NCBI GenBank assembly: GCA_022496185.1
Contig: WTXG01000268.1
Location: forward strand, 1-47,508
Origin: Multifurca ochricompacta
Lineage: Eukaryota; Basidiomycota; Agaricomycetes; Russulales; Russulaceae
Reading direction: 5' to 3'
DNA: 47,508 nucleotides
Each line of letters starts with the position of its first letter. Position 1 is the stretch's first letter. The position numbers and the translations under genes are program-made. Positions 9,883 through 21,900 of this stretch are shown one piece after another. The notes below the pieces were generated by a model. The model did not search any database. It was given only the letters and a program-made list of their open reading frames with translations, and had not been told where the DNA came from.

Positions 9883-11658
9883 TCAGCCCGCACGCTCAAC
9901 TCCCATCGCACTTGTAAACCTTTCGTGCTTTTCGCAGACAAGTCCCTTGGTCAACACATCAGCGAGTTGCTCCCCAGTGGGCACATACTTGAGGTCAATT
10001 TCTTGGTTTTCGCACATATGCCTCAAGAAATGGTGTCTTATATCTATGTGCTTGGTGCGATCATGGAACTCAGGGTTTCAGGCGACAGAGATTGCGGATT
10101 GATTGTCCATATGAAGGGGTGTTGGTGAGTCATTCACCTGGTATATTTCAGCTAATAGCCGACGCAACCAGACAGCTTCCTTGGCGGCATGGGCACCAGC
10201 GATGTACTCAGCCTCCGTGCTTGATAATGCAATAGATGGCTGCTTCTTGGAGCTCCAGCTTATTGCACCTCCAGCCAGCAAGAAGACAAAGCCTGATGTG
10301 GATTTTCTATCATTCACATCACTTGCCCAATCAGCATCGACGTAGCCATGCAGTTCAGTTCCTCCAGGGATGCCGCGTCTAAAGACAAGTTTTGCGCCGC
10401 TTGTAGCTCTGAGGTAACGGAATGCGCGGTCTAGGGCTCGCTGATGTTCCTCCCCAGGGTTTGCGGCGTGTCGCCCAAGTGCTGCAATGGTGTATGCTAA
10501 GTCAGGGCGAGTACCAAGCATGGGATACATCAAAGCGCCGATAGCTTGCTGGTACTTCTTGGCTTCAATGGTTGGTGAGTCGAGCCTTTTCAGGTGCTCG
10601 TTTGCGAGGGCAGGAGTGCTGATAGGTCGCACGTCGGATTTCCCAAAACGTGCTAGGATTTCATCAATGTGCTTTTCCTGCGAGAGGGCCATCCATCCGG
10701 CTTTACGGTCACGAGTGACGTGCATCCCAAGAATCCAAGTGAGCTCGCCAAGGTCAGTCATCTCGTAGGTGCTCTTAAGAGCCTCCTTGTCTTTATTGAT
10801 CTCTTCTAGGTTCTTTGACACCATGGTAATGTCGTCGACGTAGAGGGCAATAATGGATGGGTGCTCGGGGCGAGGGCGGATGAAGACTGCATGATCAGCC
10901 TCGGTGCGTCGGTATCCAATGCTTTCTAGTTTTGATCTGATGTTTTGGTACCACACGCGCCCGCCTTGTTTGGTGCCATAGACTGCCTTAACTAGTCGGA
11001 GAACCATCCCCTCGGGTACTTCAAAACCAGGGGGAGGTTCCATATAGATTTCCTCTCTCAATTCACCGTTTAGATACGCCGACTTCACATCCATTTGGTG
11101 AACTTCAAGGTCGTGTTCAGTTGCCAGTGCAAGGATTGCTCGCAGTGATGGGAATTTTGCAACTGGTGCGAACGTCTCATCGTAGTCGATTCCCTCAACT
11201 TGTGTGAAGCCTTGTGCTACGATTCGTGCCTTGTGCCTCAAGATTTCCCCCGTTGGCCCACGCTTAGTGCGAAACACCCATTTGCTCCCGACTACCTTGC
11301 GTCCCTTTGGATGCTCGACGATCTCGTATACCCCCATGTGCTCAAATGAGCGCATCTCTTCTTGACAAGCAGCTTCCCACTCGCCAGCGTCGGGTCGCGC
11401 CATGGCTTCCTTGTAGGTGCGTGGGTCGCTTGTCAGGTCAGAGTGCATGATATTGGCATGCTCTGTGGGGTTTCTCCTGGTGTTGTAGGAGCTGATGGTG
11501 TAGCGATCGTCATCATCATGGATGGGAGGACGTGTGGTGCGTTTTGGTCTGGTGGAGGAGGGTATGATTTCGGGAGTTGGGGTTTTGGTGAGTGCACTTT
11601 CGGCATCGCTTTCGTGTCGTGGCTGATGTTGGATAGGGCTTTGTACTGGCTTTGGAAT
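9883..11658 (-). pseudogene. Copia pol fragment: reverse transcriptase and RNase H
   Basis: Minus-strand frame with the Copia RT entry KWVFRTKRG, the palm core VKSAYLNGELREEIYMEPPPGF, the catalytic LYVDD and the RNase H segment DADWASD followed by ALSSTEAEYIA. A TGA at 10078-10080 falls where the family has an arginine codon (CGA to TGA would explain it). The frame then continues to its own stop at 9883-9885. The 5' side is cut at about 11658, where unit-1-like sequence begins, so gag, protease and integrase are missing. A dead element. Confidence 0.85.
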
Positions 11659-11745
11659 AACGCTGCTCACTAGTTCCTATTTGACCTTTTGTTTCTCTTT
11701 GCTTCTGCCGGTCCTGCTACAAGCATTGTATGTACCTTTATATAC
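11655..11745 (-). repeat. Repeat F fragment, unit 2
   Basis: Matches 3455-3545 and marks where unit 2 resumes after the Copia fragment. It ends with the same TATATAAAGG-type motif. Confidence 0.45.
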
Positions 11746-11930
11746 ATGGTTGACGGACCAGTTGAAAGGGAAGATTAGTACTGTGTGAGTGAAAGAGGAC
11801 AAAACTGAATGATATGCTTTGGTCTAGTGTCCAAGCTATCCTTACAACAACTAAGATGAAATCCTGCGTACATACATACAAAAATACTCTGCAAATTTGC
11901 CACTCTGAAAGAAATTCCATACATGTAGCT

Positions 11931-12272
11931 CTACACGTTGATCCTCGCACCTTGCTCAATCAGCCATTTCTCGATCTCCACATCTCTGTTATCTGCCACT
12001 GCCTGCAGAGGATATCCATAACGGCCACCCTCCGCATTGACACCAGCACAACAGTCTAGCAGCGATTTCACGATCTCGACATGTCCCTTGTCTGCCACCA
12101 CCTGCAAGGGATATCCATAATAGCCGCCCTCAACATTGACATCAGCACCATGGCCTAGCAGCCATTTCACCATCTCCAAATCTCCCTTGGGTGCCACTGC
12201 CTGCAGAATGTATCCAAAAAAGTTGCCCTTTGCATTGATATCGGCGCCATGATCTAGCACCCACATGGTCAA
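11931..12272 (-). pseudogene. Orphan ankyrin-repeat remnant of an NLR
   Basis: Three ankyrin units of 33 residues plus the C-terminal cap ending GARINV, stop at 11931-11933, homologous to the last part of NLR-A. The N-terminal and NACHT parts are missing. Sequence beyond 12280 is unrelated. It keeps the base missing at 3926 in NLR-A (CTCAACATTG against CTCACATTG), so its ankyrin frame is the intact reference. Confidence 0.75.
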
Positions 12273-12279
12273 CTGGACT

Positions 12280-12531
12280 AAGTTCCAAGTTAAAAAGTTG
12301 TCAGTGATAGAAGGGAAAAAAAGAGCTTATATTTACCTTTCTGCATCTAGCCCTCACTAAAGAGAAAAAGACCTTGTTATGGATAATATCAAGGACATGG
12401 TGAGCATTAGTAACTTGGCTACAAAAGAGAGAGAGGGAGGGAGACGGAGACGGTTGGGTGGCGGTGGCGTGGAAAATGTAGTTCCCACACTCACAAGTCA
12501 CCCCCACCATTCAATCTCTCCCATTCGGTTG
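12280..12531. other. Intergenic stretch, nothing recognised
   Basis: Purine-rich GAGAGAGGGAGGG tracts and no coding pattern. It ends with CCATTCGGTTG, the left target duplication of the next element. Confidence 0.4.
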
Positions 12532-13427
12532 AGTGACCCACCTCTCCCCCACCGCTGACATCCCTAAAGTGGTAATATTGCCACACGACTGTGATTTGTA
12601 ATAATATTTATTTTAAAAAGGAAGTTATCGTTAAATATTTATTTAAAAAGGAAAGTTATTGTTGATCAACAAAACATCATTACAAATCAAAGTCATGTGA
12701 CATGTAGGCAACGTTTTCAACCTAATAGAGACCGGCTCTGCTCATGCGACGACCTCACCCCCCTCACCTTCATCCAGGACACGCGGGCCTTCACAAGGCC
12801 TCCTTTGGTGAGACGACCTTGCGAGCTGGATTAAGTCTGAGTTGGTGACATTGGGTAGTATGGGTAAGCTCACCTTTCTTCTCCAACACACAGGCTCTCT
12901 TCCCCTCTCCACTCCTCTATTACACACTGTTTTTCTTGTTTCCCTCTACCAAGAGGTTTCACACATGGTGGTTCCACCCTTCTCTCATGTTTACAACAGT
13001 AATTACTATGTAGTGGTAGTAGCTGTGTGATTTGGGCAAGGCCCTGAAGTGCGAATAAAATTGATTTCAAAAATAAAAACACCTAATAGTGAAAATGCTT
13101 AACATCCTCCCTCCTCCTGTCTATGCAATGGACAATAACACTCCTGCTACAAATTCTCTACTGCTCTAGACCCACACACTCTGATGAGAACACATGATAC
13201 ACATTGAAAGTCATAAAATAGCGAACGCGCGAGAACACCAAAGTTCTTATCTAATCCTTATCTGATCTTATTCCAACTGCTTTGTAATGATATTTGTTGA
13301 TAACTTTCCTTTTTAAAATAAATATTCAATGATAACTTCCGTTTAAAATAAATATTATTACAAATTACGGCCGTGTGACAGGATTACCACTTTAGGGATG
13401 TCAGCGGTGGGGGAGAGGAAGGACACT
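12532..13427. mobile_element. MULE-like non-autonomous TIR element, 896 bp
   Basis: Long inverted ends: the left reads AGTGACCCACCTCTCCCCC and the right, reversed, AGTGTCCTTCCTCTCCCCC. Similarity continues for about 100 bp through CACCGCTGACATCCCTAAAG. An 11 bp direct repeat CCATTCGGTTG flanks it at 12521-12531 and 13428-13438. Target duplications of 9-11 bp with long TIRs are typical of Mutator-like elements. It encodes no transposase. The interior holds a retroposon-like tail (13020-13080). A related, larger element is at 34305-36343. Confidence 0.75.
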
Positions 13428-13438
13428 CCATTCGGTTG

Positions 13439-13790
13439 GTGTGCTGCACACATTATCTCTTCGAAACATAGCCGACTTTCTGTGCAAGAAATATAAATAA
13501 TGTTTCTGTACGCTACGTCTTTGCAACTTTCAGGACGACACACCTGGCAACTCCTCGCTCAAGCTGCCGAAGAAGCTCCTGATATTCATGCTTTGAAGGC
13601 ATTGAGTAGAGGTCCGCTTATTACAACCGCGAGGATGAGGGCCACATGCTTCCACCACAACCGCGGATGTTTAGGGTGGAATCCTTTATCCTTATCGCCA
13701 AGGTTCTTATACCCACATACTCTTTAATATAAAGGCTCAAGTGAATAATCGTAATTTAACTACTTGGTCCTGACCCGTTTTTTCTATCAA
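13439..13790. other. Stretch upstream of the monooxygenase relic
   Basis: No protein recognised up to about 13690. From there it is homologous to 26570 onward, probably the former 5' flank of the monooxygenase gene. The pyrimidine-rich leader is shared by both copies. Confidence 0.35.
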
Positions 13791-13819
13791 CATTGCCACC
13801 TTTTCTTCTTCTTCCCAAA

Positions 13820-15053
13820 CGCGTGTGAACACAAGCAATCACTCTGAGAACTTTCAATTTGGCCAGTTTGCCATTGATGAGTATCGCCCTATCAAAGTTG
13901 TATGCATCGGTGCCGGATTTTGTGGCATCCTCGCAGCCACTCGGTCCGAAACAATCTTCTTTTGTTCTCTATAGTTTCTCACCAAGTTCCATTATTCTAT
14001 AGCTTTGCGCGGAAGGTGCCAAACATCGAGTTGACAGTTTATGAAAAGGAGAATGGGATCGGCGGTACTTGGTTCGTTAACAAATACATCCATCTTCAGC
14101 CTTCAGTTCAGTCCTCAATGAACAGGGACTCTCATTGTGATATACCCTCCCACAGTGTAGGACACTTCCCTGGTCGTCACTCGCTCTCAAGCCGGATATC
14201 TCCGTTCGTGCGTCGTCGGGACCAATGTGCGTCGCTTTCTCAGAAGAAGCGGGCCAAGAAAACACTCATCCACCTTTAGAATTGACCAAACTGACGCGAT
14301 CTTGACGGTGGTAGGTAGACTGGTCCGGATTGTACGCCTCTGGGCCCGAGATCCTCGGTTACCTCAACCGAGTGGTCGAAAAGTACACAAGCTCATGCGC
14401 CACATAAAACTGCAACACGGGCTCACGTACGCCTTGTGGGATGGGAGGACACCTCAGGATCCGGCGTGATGGAGACGGTGATGCGGAGATCGAGGACACG
14501 AGGTACCTGCTTTTCATGGGTGTTCGTATCCTCCATTCCAGGTCTTCGTGATTTCCGTGGACGCGTACTGCACAGTGCGCAGTGGGGCGTCACCGAGGAG
14601 GGTTGGTGGGAAGAAGTTGTGAAGGATTGGGGGGATAAGGCCGTCGGTGTTATTGGAAAGTGCGTGACTGGTAGCGTGCTAAGTCCTCCCCCTCCCCAAC
14701 GCACACTCTTTCGTATCGTCTGACTGGGGTCTTGTCATTTTAAGGGTCCTTCCGGAATCCAACTTGGCAGCGCGCTTCAACCCAAAGTCAAGTCGATCGT
14801 AAACTACACCCTCTCAAAGACGTGGATCGGAGAGCCATTCTCCCTTCGCACCATGCTCGAACTCGCCGGTCGTGATCCAGAGAGAGACGACTGTATCCAT
14901 CACAATCTTTCACGCATATAGACAGAGATTCACAGTCACAGTGACTTCTCTAACCTCCAAAGATTTATACGCAGAGAAAGACTGCGAGGCGTTTAGGGAC
15001 GAGAAATACTATAAAGAGTTCAGACACAAGATTAAAGCAGATCTTAATGTGCG
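13820..15053 (+). pseudogene. FAD-dependent monooxygenase relic (D1)
   Basis: Exon remnants read as a flavin-containing or Baeyer-Villiger-type monooxygenase. They run: VVCIGAGFCGILAA (FAD-binding GxGxxG), then VPNIELTVYEKENGIGGTW, then CDIPSH, an AQWGVTEEGWWEE stretch, the second nucleotide-binding motif GPSGIQL, KTWIGEPFS, and DEKYYKEFRHKI. The usual enzyme has about 550 residues; the C-terminal part is missing after about 15050. The start ATG present in D2 is not present here, about 20 bp are deleted after NKY, and the pieces lie in different frames. Not functional. Confidence 0.75.
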
Positions 15054-15104
15054 TTCTCCATTCTATTGATGCGCGGTCCCCATCAGGATTTCATTCCTTT
15101 TCTA

Positions 15105-16586
15105 TCACCTCAGCAGGGAATAGATCAGGCTCAAAGTTATCATTCCCAAATACTCGTTCCACGTATACTGGTTCCACCATGTCGTAACGTTAGTAGTTAC
15201 TCGCGAGGAAGAACAGAAAAGATTTCTTACCCCACTGTGCGAGACCCTTGTCGTAGTTGCGCAGACACACGAAGGGAAAGCCAGTAAAGAAGAGCAGTGT
15301 CATAAACGAAGAAACAGTCATGCAACCGAAGAATGGCCAGTCTATGAAGATAAAACGATATACGCGCGAGTAGAACATCATTGACCACGCGAACATGAAG
15401 AAGGCGATGGCAAGGAATTCCCAGGCCAACTTGCGCCACTCGCGGCGCACGGAGTACCAACCCTACGATGTGCCGATGTGCTCGTCAGCGCGCCGGCACA
15501 GGTTGTCGAAAGTCGAAACGTACGATCATCAGCCAGGGGATCAGCAACTGAGATTGAAATCCACATCAGCCACCGAGCAGCGAAGTGACGGAATCAGATG
15601 TGAATGGTGAGAATGAATGTTCCATTATAGACTGGGGTGTAAGATGGAGAAGTTGATCGACCCAGAGCGCCATTGGATTGACAAGGATGAAAAGAGATAG
15701 CTAGATGCTGACCAAGACTGCAAGAAAGTACTGCATGAAACTGTCAGGCCTGTGGCTCGAGTATAGAACGAGGAAAGGCCGTACCCCATACATTCGCAGA
15801 ATATCCTTCGGCAGACCAACGCGCCTGAAGGTGTGGGTGCGATAAGCCTAGCGTAAAATGGGTAAAACGGTAGCTGCGAACGAGGTGGGGGCCGAACTAA
15901 TACCTCGTAAAGGTGCCAGGAGAGGTAAATGGAAATCAAGAGCACATCCCAATGCAACGCGAGGTCCACAATCTAGGGAGGATATATGCATGAGAAATAG
16001 TGGGGTAAGATAGAACGGCTACTAACCGCATCTGAAGCACAAGCCGTCTCGTAAAGTACTACGAGTACAAGCTTATGTGACACGGCGTATCTGGCCTTTC
16101 AATAAGGTGAAAACAGGCGGTCGTTGATGTTCATGGTGTGCCACAATGGGTACATCGACTACCCAGTAGCGAGCATGCGCGCGATGAGAAGGGCGAGGCT
16201 GTGTCCACATGAGCTAGGAGATAGTCCCCAAAGAGAGCACATAGTTATGGGGGATAGATTCGAAAAGCAACTAAAAGACGTTAATAATGAATAGGAAAAG
16301 AAGAAGCAAAAGCACGCGGCTACTCACAAACCAGAATTGAGATCCTATAAGTGACAGCTCCTCGCGGCGCGACTGGGTCAACCTATGAAGATGCGATTCA
16401 ATATTATTTCAAAACTCTACCAATCAATAGGGACTCACTTGGCCGCTGGGTACAGGGTCAAGGGTCATGGACATGCTCCCATCGTTTGAGGTGATGACGA
16501 CATTGGAAAATGGAAAAAACCATCAGACCTTGGCTGTGAGTCGATATGAATGTTGAGAGCGGGGACTGTTGCTGTTTACGATCCAT
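15105..16586 (-). pseudogene. Multi-pass membrane protein relic (D1)
   Basis: A minus-strand multi-exon gene starting MDRKQQQSPLST (ATG 16586-16584). Readable exons give VVITSNDGSMSM, VDPVAPRGAVTYRISIL, IVDLALHWDVLLISIYLSWHLYE, RVGLPKDILRMYGVRP, and WEFLAIAFFMFAWSMMFY followed by WPFFGCMTVSSF and CLRNYDKGLAQW. At least four hydrophobic segments are visible, so it was a membrane protein. I do not recognise the family. A TAG interrupts the second hydrophobic segment at about 15698, and D2 has the same stop, so the gene was already dead before duplication. D1 has also lost the acceptor of intron 1 (A at 16510 where D2 has C). Confidence 0.6.
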
Positions 16587-17019
16587 GAGGTTGAGATCTA
16601 TAGGCAAGTAAAAGGGAGCTGAAATGACGGCTAGGTAAAGGCTGAGGGTACGAAACGACTAAAGAAGAAAAACTTCAGTCAAAGGCGAAGGGAAGCGAAA
16701 GAATGATTGAGTGCACCGATGAATTGAGATCATAGTTCACAGTTCGCAAAAAGCGATGCGGAATCGAAACGGGTTTCTGTTTGGCCGTCGCAAGGATTTG
16801 GATCTCCACGGTGACTACACAGCTCGAGGCTGTATGTGGCATCCGGGGCGTGAGAAACAATCTCAGAGGAGGTGACGATCACCCCTTGATCAGACTCGAT
16901 CTAATGATCGTGATAATGATAAGATAATCTAAAGAGCGTCCGCACAGTGTAGTTATATTTCTTTCACACTCTTCAAGTTGTATAAAAATCGATTTAAAAG
17001 TAAAACAATAAAAAAAGGC

Positions 17020-17230
17020 CAGATAATCAGTCATGGCCCGTTCTGGTGCCGAATCTGCAACGTTCAGTTCACTGGTCCTCCAAGATGCAGTATTTATGTT
17101 GTCTCTTATCACCTCTACACCCCAGCGTCTATCATCGCTTTTAGGCGGCTATCTATACATAAACCATCGATAACCATGTCGCTTTTCCCAGGGATCCTCT
17201 TACTCTTCCCCATAACCCAGTCTAGCTTCA
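17020..17230 (+). promoter_or_regulatory. NLR-type promoter block before the D1 miniature NLR
   Basis: Inverted copy of 297-510, preceded by an A-rich tail (about 16979-17015) and an R1 fragment. It runs into the family start ATGTCTTCAGCTCC at 17230. Confidence 0.5.
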
Positions 17231-17263
17231 TGTCTTCAGCTCCTCAGGAAACTGAAACCAACC

Positions 17264-17695
17264 ATGAATATACTCTTCGCCCTCACGAACTGCGTACCAC
17301 TCGTAATTGGCATTGGTTCGGTGAGTTCTAATTGGTGTGGCCCATTCGCTATGGGCTTACAACATGCTCTTTTTCAGGCGTTTCCACCCGCACAGGCCGT
17401 ATTTTCTGCTATTGATGTCCTTCTCTCTGTCCGTATCTCCTCTCCCTTGCTTCCAACCAGTTATCTCACTTCATTCTAAGGCATCAAAGAAGATCAGTGA
17501 GAATTACGATTCTCTGCTCGATCTCTTTGAATCCATGCCACGCTTTCTGCCCGCCTCAAGATTTACACTTCCCATGGCGCTGATGTCAATGCGAATGGCA
17601 ACCATTTTGGATATCCTCTGCAGGCAGTGACATGCAATGTGCATTTGGAGATCGAGAAATGGTTAATTGAGTATAGTGCGAGGATCAATGTGTAG
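17264..17695 (+). pseudogene. Miniature NLR, broken copy (D1)
   Basis: Same layout as the intact gene at 30061-30595: MNILFALTNC, splice, FPPAQAVFSAIDVLLS, splice, ASKKISENYDSLLDLFESM. One base is missing after CGCTTTCT (about 17549), which shifts the frame to a stop near 17628. One 99 bp ankyrin unit has also been lost, leaving only the junction repeat and the cap that would end at 17695. Confidence 0.7.
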
Positions 17696-18045
17696 AGCTA
17701 CAAGTATGGAACTGCATTCGGAGTGACATCATTTCACGGGTATTTAAAATCCAAGGGGACTACTTTGTATGTGTGTATGCAGCACAGTATTTAGTTCGGT
17801 TGTTGTAATGATAGCTCGGGTGCTAGCCATGAATCCTCCAGACCAAATCATATGCTCTTTTTTCCCACAGCTTTGTTTAATAAAAATATTTGACACTTTC
17901 AGACAGACTCTGATACAGGTACGGAATGAAATCTTTAATTAACAAAACGCATGATGCGAGCATTTGGTTAGCATTTACCTGTTCTTTCTGTATGTCCTGT
18001 CTCACTTAGTTTTGTCCTCTTTAATCCAAACTGTGGAAATGTTGC

Positions 18046-18244
18046 TTGGGGTCAAAGAAACACTGAGAATTCATCCCTTGGTCCGGATATGATCGCGAAT
18101 TGACCCTATGTATTTAATGCGCCACCTACCTCCACAGCTGTGAAGGTATTCATCTGCGCATTCATTATTACATCAAATATATGCACTCCACAAATAATTA
18201 TGGACGCCCTATCTATAATATTCATACCCCACATGTGTTGACAC
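18046..18244. other. Short unique stretch between D1 and R1
   Basis: AT-rich, with no frame or repeat recognised. Confidence 0.35.
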
Positions 18245-18635
18245 GAGCCGGACTCCAGGGTGGACTCGATCTAACGATCGTGATAAGATAAGCTAAAGTG
18301 CGTCCATTAATTGATTGAGATACAATTCCACATTGCACGCACAACACATTCCTTCTTATATCTTGTCACAAGTAAATAGAACTATTTACTGTTATGTTTG
18401 TCACGCCTTCATGTAGTATAAAAGGTCGTTATATTGTATGTGTTCACTTCAGTTTTGACCACAACAACTGAAGTGAGTATCAGTATCTTATCTTTACTGT
18501 AGTTAGCTAACACTTAGTAATAGTCTATCCTCTATCTACATAGGTAAAGATACTAATTAATATATAAGGTTTGACCACAACAACTGAACCTATCCGCTAT
18601 CTACATAGATAGCTAAACCCCTTTCACAGCTGCGT
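18245..18635 (-). repeat. Repeat R1, longest copy
   Basis: Reads on the minus strand from TGTGAAAGGGGTTTAGC to CTCGTGTCAACA, about 390 bp with TG..CA ends as in an LTR. It contains an internal duplication: TTGACCACAACAACTGAA occurs twice, about 115 bp apart. No matching 5 bp flanks were found. Confidence 0.55.
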
Positions 18636-18911
18636 TTCGTCAGGATTTTGGATGAAAGAGGACAACTCGTGATCGCATTTCCTACTTGTATCAGAGTCTG
18701 TCTGAAATTGAAACTAACGTGTCAAATATTTTTATTAAACAAAGCTGTGAAACAAGAGCATATGGTTTGGTCTGGAGTCTTCACCGGAACTATCTTTACA
18801 ACAACTAAGATGATAATAACCAAGCTGAACCTGGACAAATACATAGTCCCCTTAAATGTTAGAATACGTTTGAAAAGATGCCACTCCGAAAGCAGTTCCA
18901 TACTTGTAGCT

Positions 18912-21900
18912 CTACACATTGATCCTCGCACCATGCTCAATCAACAATTTCTCGATCTCGATAAGTCCGTTGACTATTGCCGCCTGCAGAGGATATCCAT
19001 AATAGCCGCCCTCTGCATTGACATCAGCGCCATGGTCTAGCAGCCATTTCACGATCTCGACATGTCCCTTGACTATCGCCGCCCGCAGAGGATATCCATA
19101 ATGCCGCCCTTCGCATTGACATCAGCGCCACGGTCTACCAGCCATTTCACGATCTCAACATGTCCCTTGGCTATCGCCGCCTGCAGAGGATATCCATAAG
19201 TGCCGCCCTTCGCATTGACATCAGCGCCACGGTCTACCAGCCATTTCACGATCTCAACATATCCGTTGGCTATCGCCGCCTGCAGAGGATATCTATAAAA
19301 GCCGCCCTCCGCATTGACATCAGCGCCACGGTCTACCAGCCATTTCACGATCTCGACATGTCCGTTGGCTGCCGCCGCCTGCAGAGGATATCCATAATAG
19401 CCGCCCTTTGCATTGACATCAGCGCCACGGTCTACCAGCCATTTCACGATCTCGACATCTCTGAAGGCTGCTGCCGCCTGCAGAGGATATCCATAATAGC
19501 CGCCCTCTGCATTGACATCAGCGCCACGGTCTACCAGCCATTTCACGATCTCGACATGTCCGTTGGCTGCCGCCGCCTGCAGAGGATATCCATAATAGCC
19601 GCCCTTTGCATTGACATCAGCGCCACGGTCTAGCAGCCATTTCACGATCTCGACATGTCCCCGGCTGCCGCCGCCTGCAGAGGATATCCATAATGGCCGC
19701 CCTCCGCATTGACATCAGCGCCATGGTCTAGCAGCCATTTCACGATCTCGACATCTCTGAGCTGCTGCCGCCTGCAGAGGATATCCATACTCGCCGCCCT
19801 CCGCATTGACATCAGCGCCATGGTCTAGCAGCCATTTCGCGATCTCGACATGTCCCTTGTCTATCGCCACCTGCAGAGGATATCCATGATAGTCACCCTT
19901 TGCATTGACATCAGCGCCATGGTCTAGCAGCCATTTCACGATCTCGACATGTCCGTTGGCTGCCGCCGCATGCAGAGGATATCCATACTCGCCGCACTCC
20001 GCATTGACATAGCGCCATGGTCTAGCAGCCATTTCACGATCTCGACATGTCCCTTGTCTATCGCCGCATGCAGAGGATATCCATACTCGCCGCCCTCTGC
20101 ATTGACATTAGCGCCGTGGTCTAGCAGGATTTCACATCTCGACATGTCCCTCGGCTGCTGCCGCCTGCAGAGGATATTCATAATAGCCGCCCTTTGCATT
20201 GACATCAGCACCATGGTCTACCAGCCATTTCACCAATTGTGGGAAGCCGCAGTGAGCCGCGTAGTATATTGGGTGGACCGAAGTGTCTTCTGTCCCCTCC
20301 TCCCAGTATGAGTCCAAGTCATATATTCCAATCCAAACTAGGAAGTGCGTCTTGTCTGGGTCAAACAACGTTTCCATTCCATCTCGTATATCCAGGGAGA
20401 CATCCTCGAATCGAGCGTGATCGACCCAGTATCTTGCCGCGTACTGAGACAATGGAAAGTTCTCGACAGTATCTGTGTCCGTGGTCTTGTCGAATCCGAG
20501 CAGCGTGCTCAGGCATGTCTGCGCAAGCACTCTATGCGATTCTTTGGGGAGAACATGGTAGCGCCTTTCCGTCGATCTCGCCAGCCGGTCTGACGTCAGG
20601 AATTCCCGCACAGAGAAGTGCGCAAACTGTGCAACATGACTCTCTTCTCCTCTGTAATCGACGTGATTGACAATGACAACCAAGCTGGAGCATGTGGACA
20701 GTACAGCTCCGTTACAGTCCGGGTTTCGCCAAGTTTCGTCATGGTTTGGATATTGCCAGCGTCGAAATCGAATTCAAGCATCGTCGCAACCTCCTTGACT
20801 AGGAGTGGACGAGCAGAGAACGCAAGGCATTGGAATAGACGATGGGCAAATTCCAGTCATTCTCGTCAATCCTCCGTAGCGTGGCCTCATATGTTTCATC
20901 CAGTGTTTTTGGGAGTGATTCGAGCGTCGATGGAAGTTCCTCGGTTGACAGCGGCGCAGTGTCTCCAGTTGGCAGAAAACCCATCTGAACCTACACCATG
21001 ACATGAATAATGATCGCGAAATGAATATTCATTTTGGTTTGAAGCTTACATTCCGTTTGCCCTTTCCGAGAGCGTATCTATCACGAGTTTCTTTCTCTCC
21101 GCCTCCCACACCCTCATTTCAGGTCCGTGTTGACGGTCGAGTGATATATTCGAAGATGTCCTGCGTTTGCCCGTCTTCCGCATGAAGGTATACAGGACTA
21201 TGCACCAGCTCTGTAAAAGCTGACTGAATGTCTGGTTCGGGGCGGCTAGTGACGCAGATCCTTAAATTTGCGAGGCGGAGGTCAACAAGTTCTTTGATAA
21301 GGTCCAACACTTCTTCGCGTTTAGACGGCATTCCAGAGAGAGGACATTCGTCAAGAGCATCAATGATGATGTACATCGCGTCCTGAACGGGTGATACAAG
21401 CATGGCCTTCAGAGTTTCCACAAGAACCTTCTCGTCTGGCTGCTTCTCCCCATTATTATGTTTCGAGTATAATTCAGAGACGATGGCACGGTAGGCATCT
21501 GACTGGGAATAGAACTGTATCAAGAGAGAGGACAGTAGACCACGGATATTTTGTTTTTCCTTGTCTCGAAAGTCGCAATAAAAGTATGCCAAGTAGGCAG
21601 ATCCAGCAGAACGCAGACGCTCGACATCCTCAACGATTGTGGAACTGACCATTCAGATGAGTGCTGGCGATACTGTTTAGTGCTAGGCAAACGTACCAAA
21701 GGATGCTCTTGCCAGATCCCGCTTTCAAGAAAAGACTGTCAGCAACAAGAAGCACCCAGATAACGCAGTCAACCTACCATTCCCATTTAACCACAGAAGC
21801 AATCCCTCCGATTTCCATTCCTTGAATCTTTCGCCTTCAACGAACCACTTGGCGGTTCCCTTGTGATAAAGTTTGCGCGCAATGTTGTGATTTGTAGATG

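Larger units (their letters stand above)
6791..12110. repeat. Tandem segmental duplication, unit 2
   Basis: Second copy of the unit starting at base 1. It keeps the empty hAT site at 9217-9224. It diverges at about 9591, where a Copia LTR begins, and rejoins unit 1 at about 11655 in the middle of repeat F. Confidence 0.85.
13690..18045. repeat. Segmental duplication block D1
   Basis: Collinear with 26570-30965 (D2). The order is monooxygenase relic (+), membrane-protein relic (-), miniature NLR (+) and a shared 3' flank. Main differences: D1 keeps about 95 bp (about 15981-16075) that D2 lacks, and D2 keeps one 99 bp ankyrin unit that D1 lost. Confidence 0.85.

Noticed and set aside
9883..11658. 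A functional Copia polymerase gene
   Set aside because: It lacks gag, protease, integrase and the 5' LTR and has an internal TGA.
19160..19633. 157-codon plus-strand frame
   Set aside because: Antisense to the NLR-B ankyrin array, with the same repetitive artefact as at 3973-4248.
18960..20230. Regular 99 bp direct repeats resembling an array such as CRISPR
   Set aside because: The unit is a whole number of codons, has no unique spacers and encodes 33-residue ankyrin repeats.
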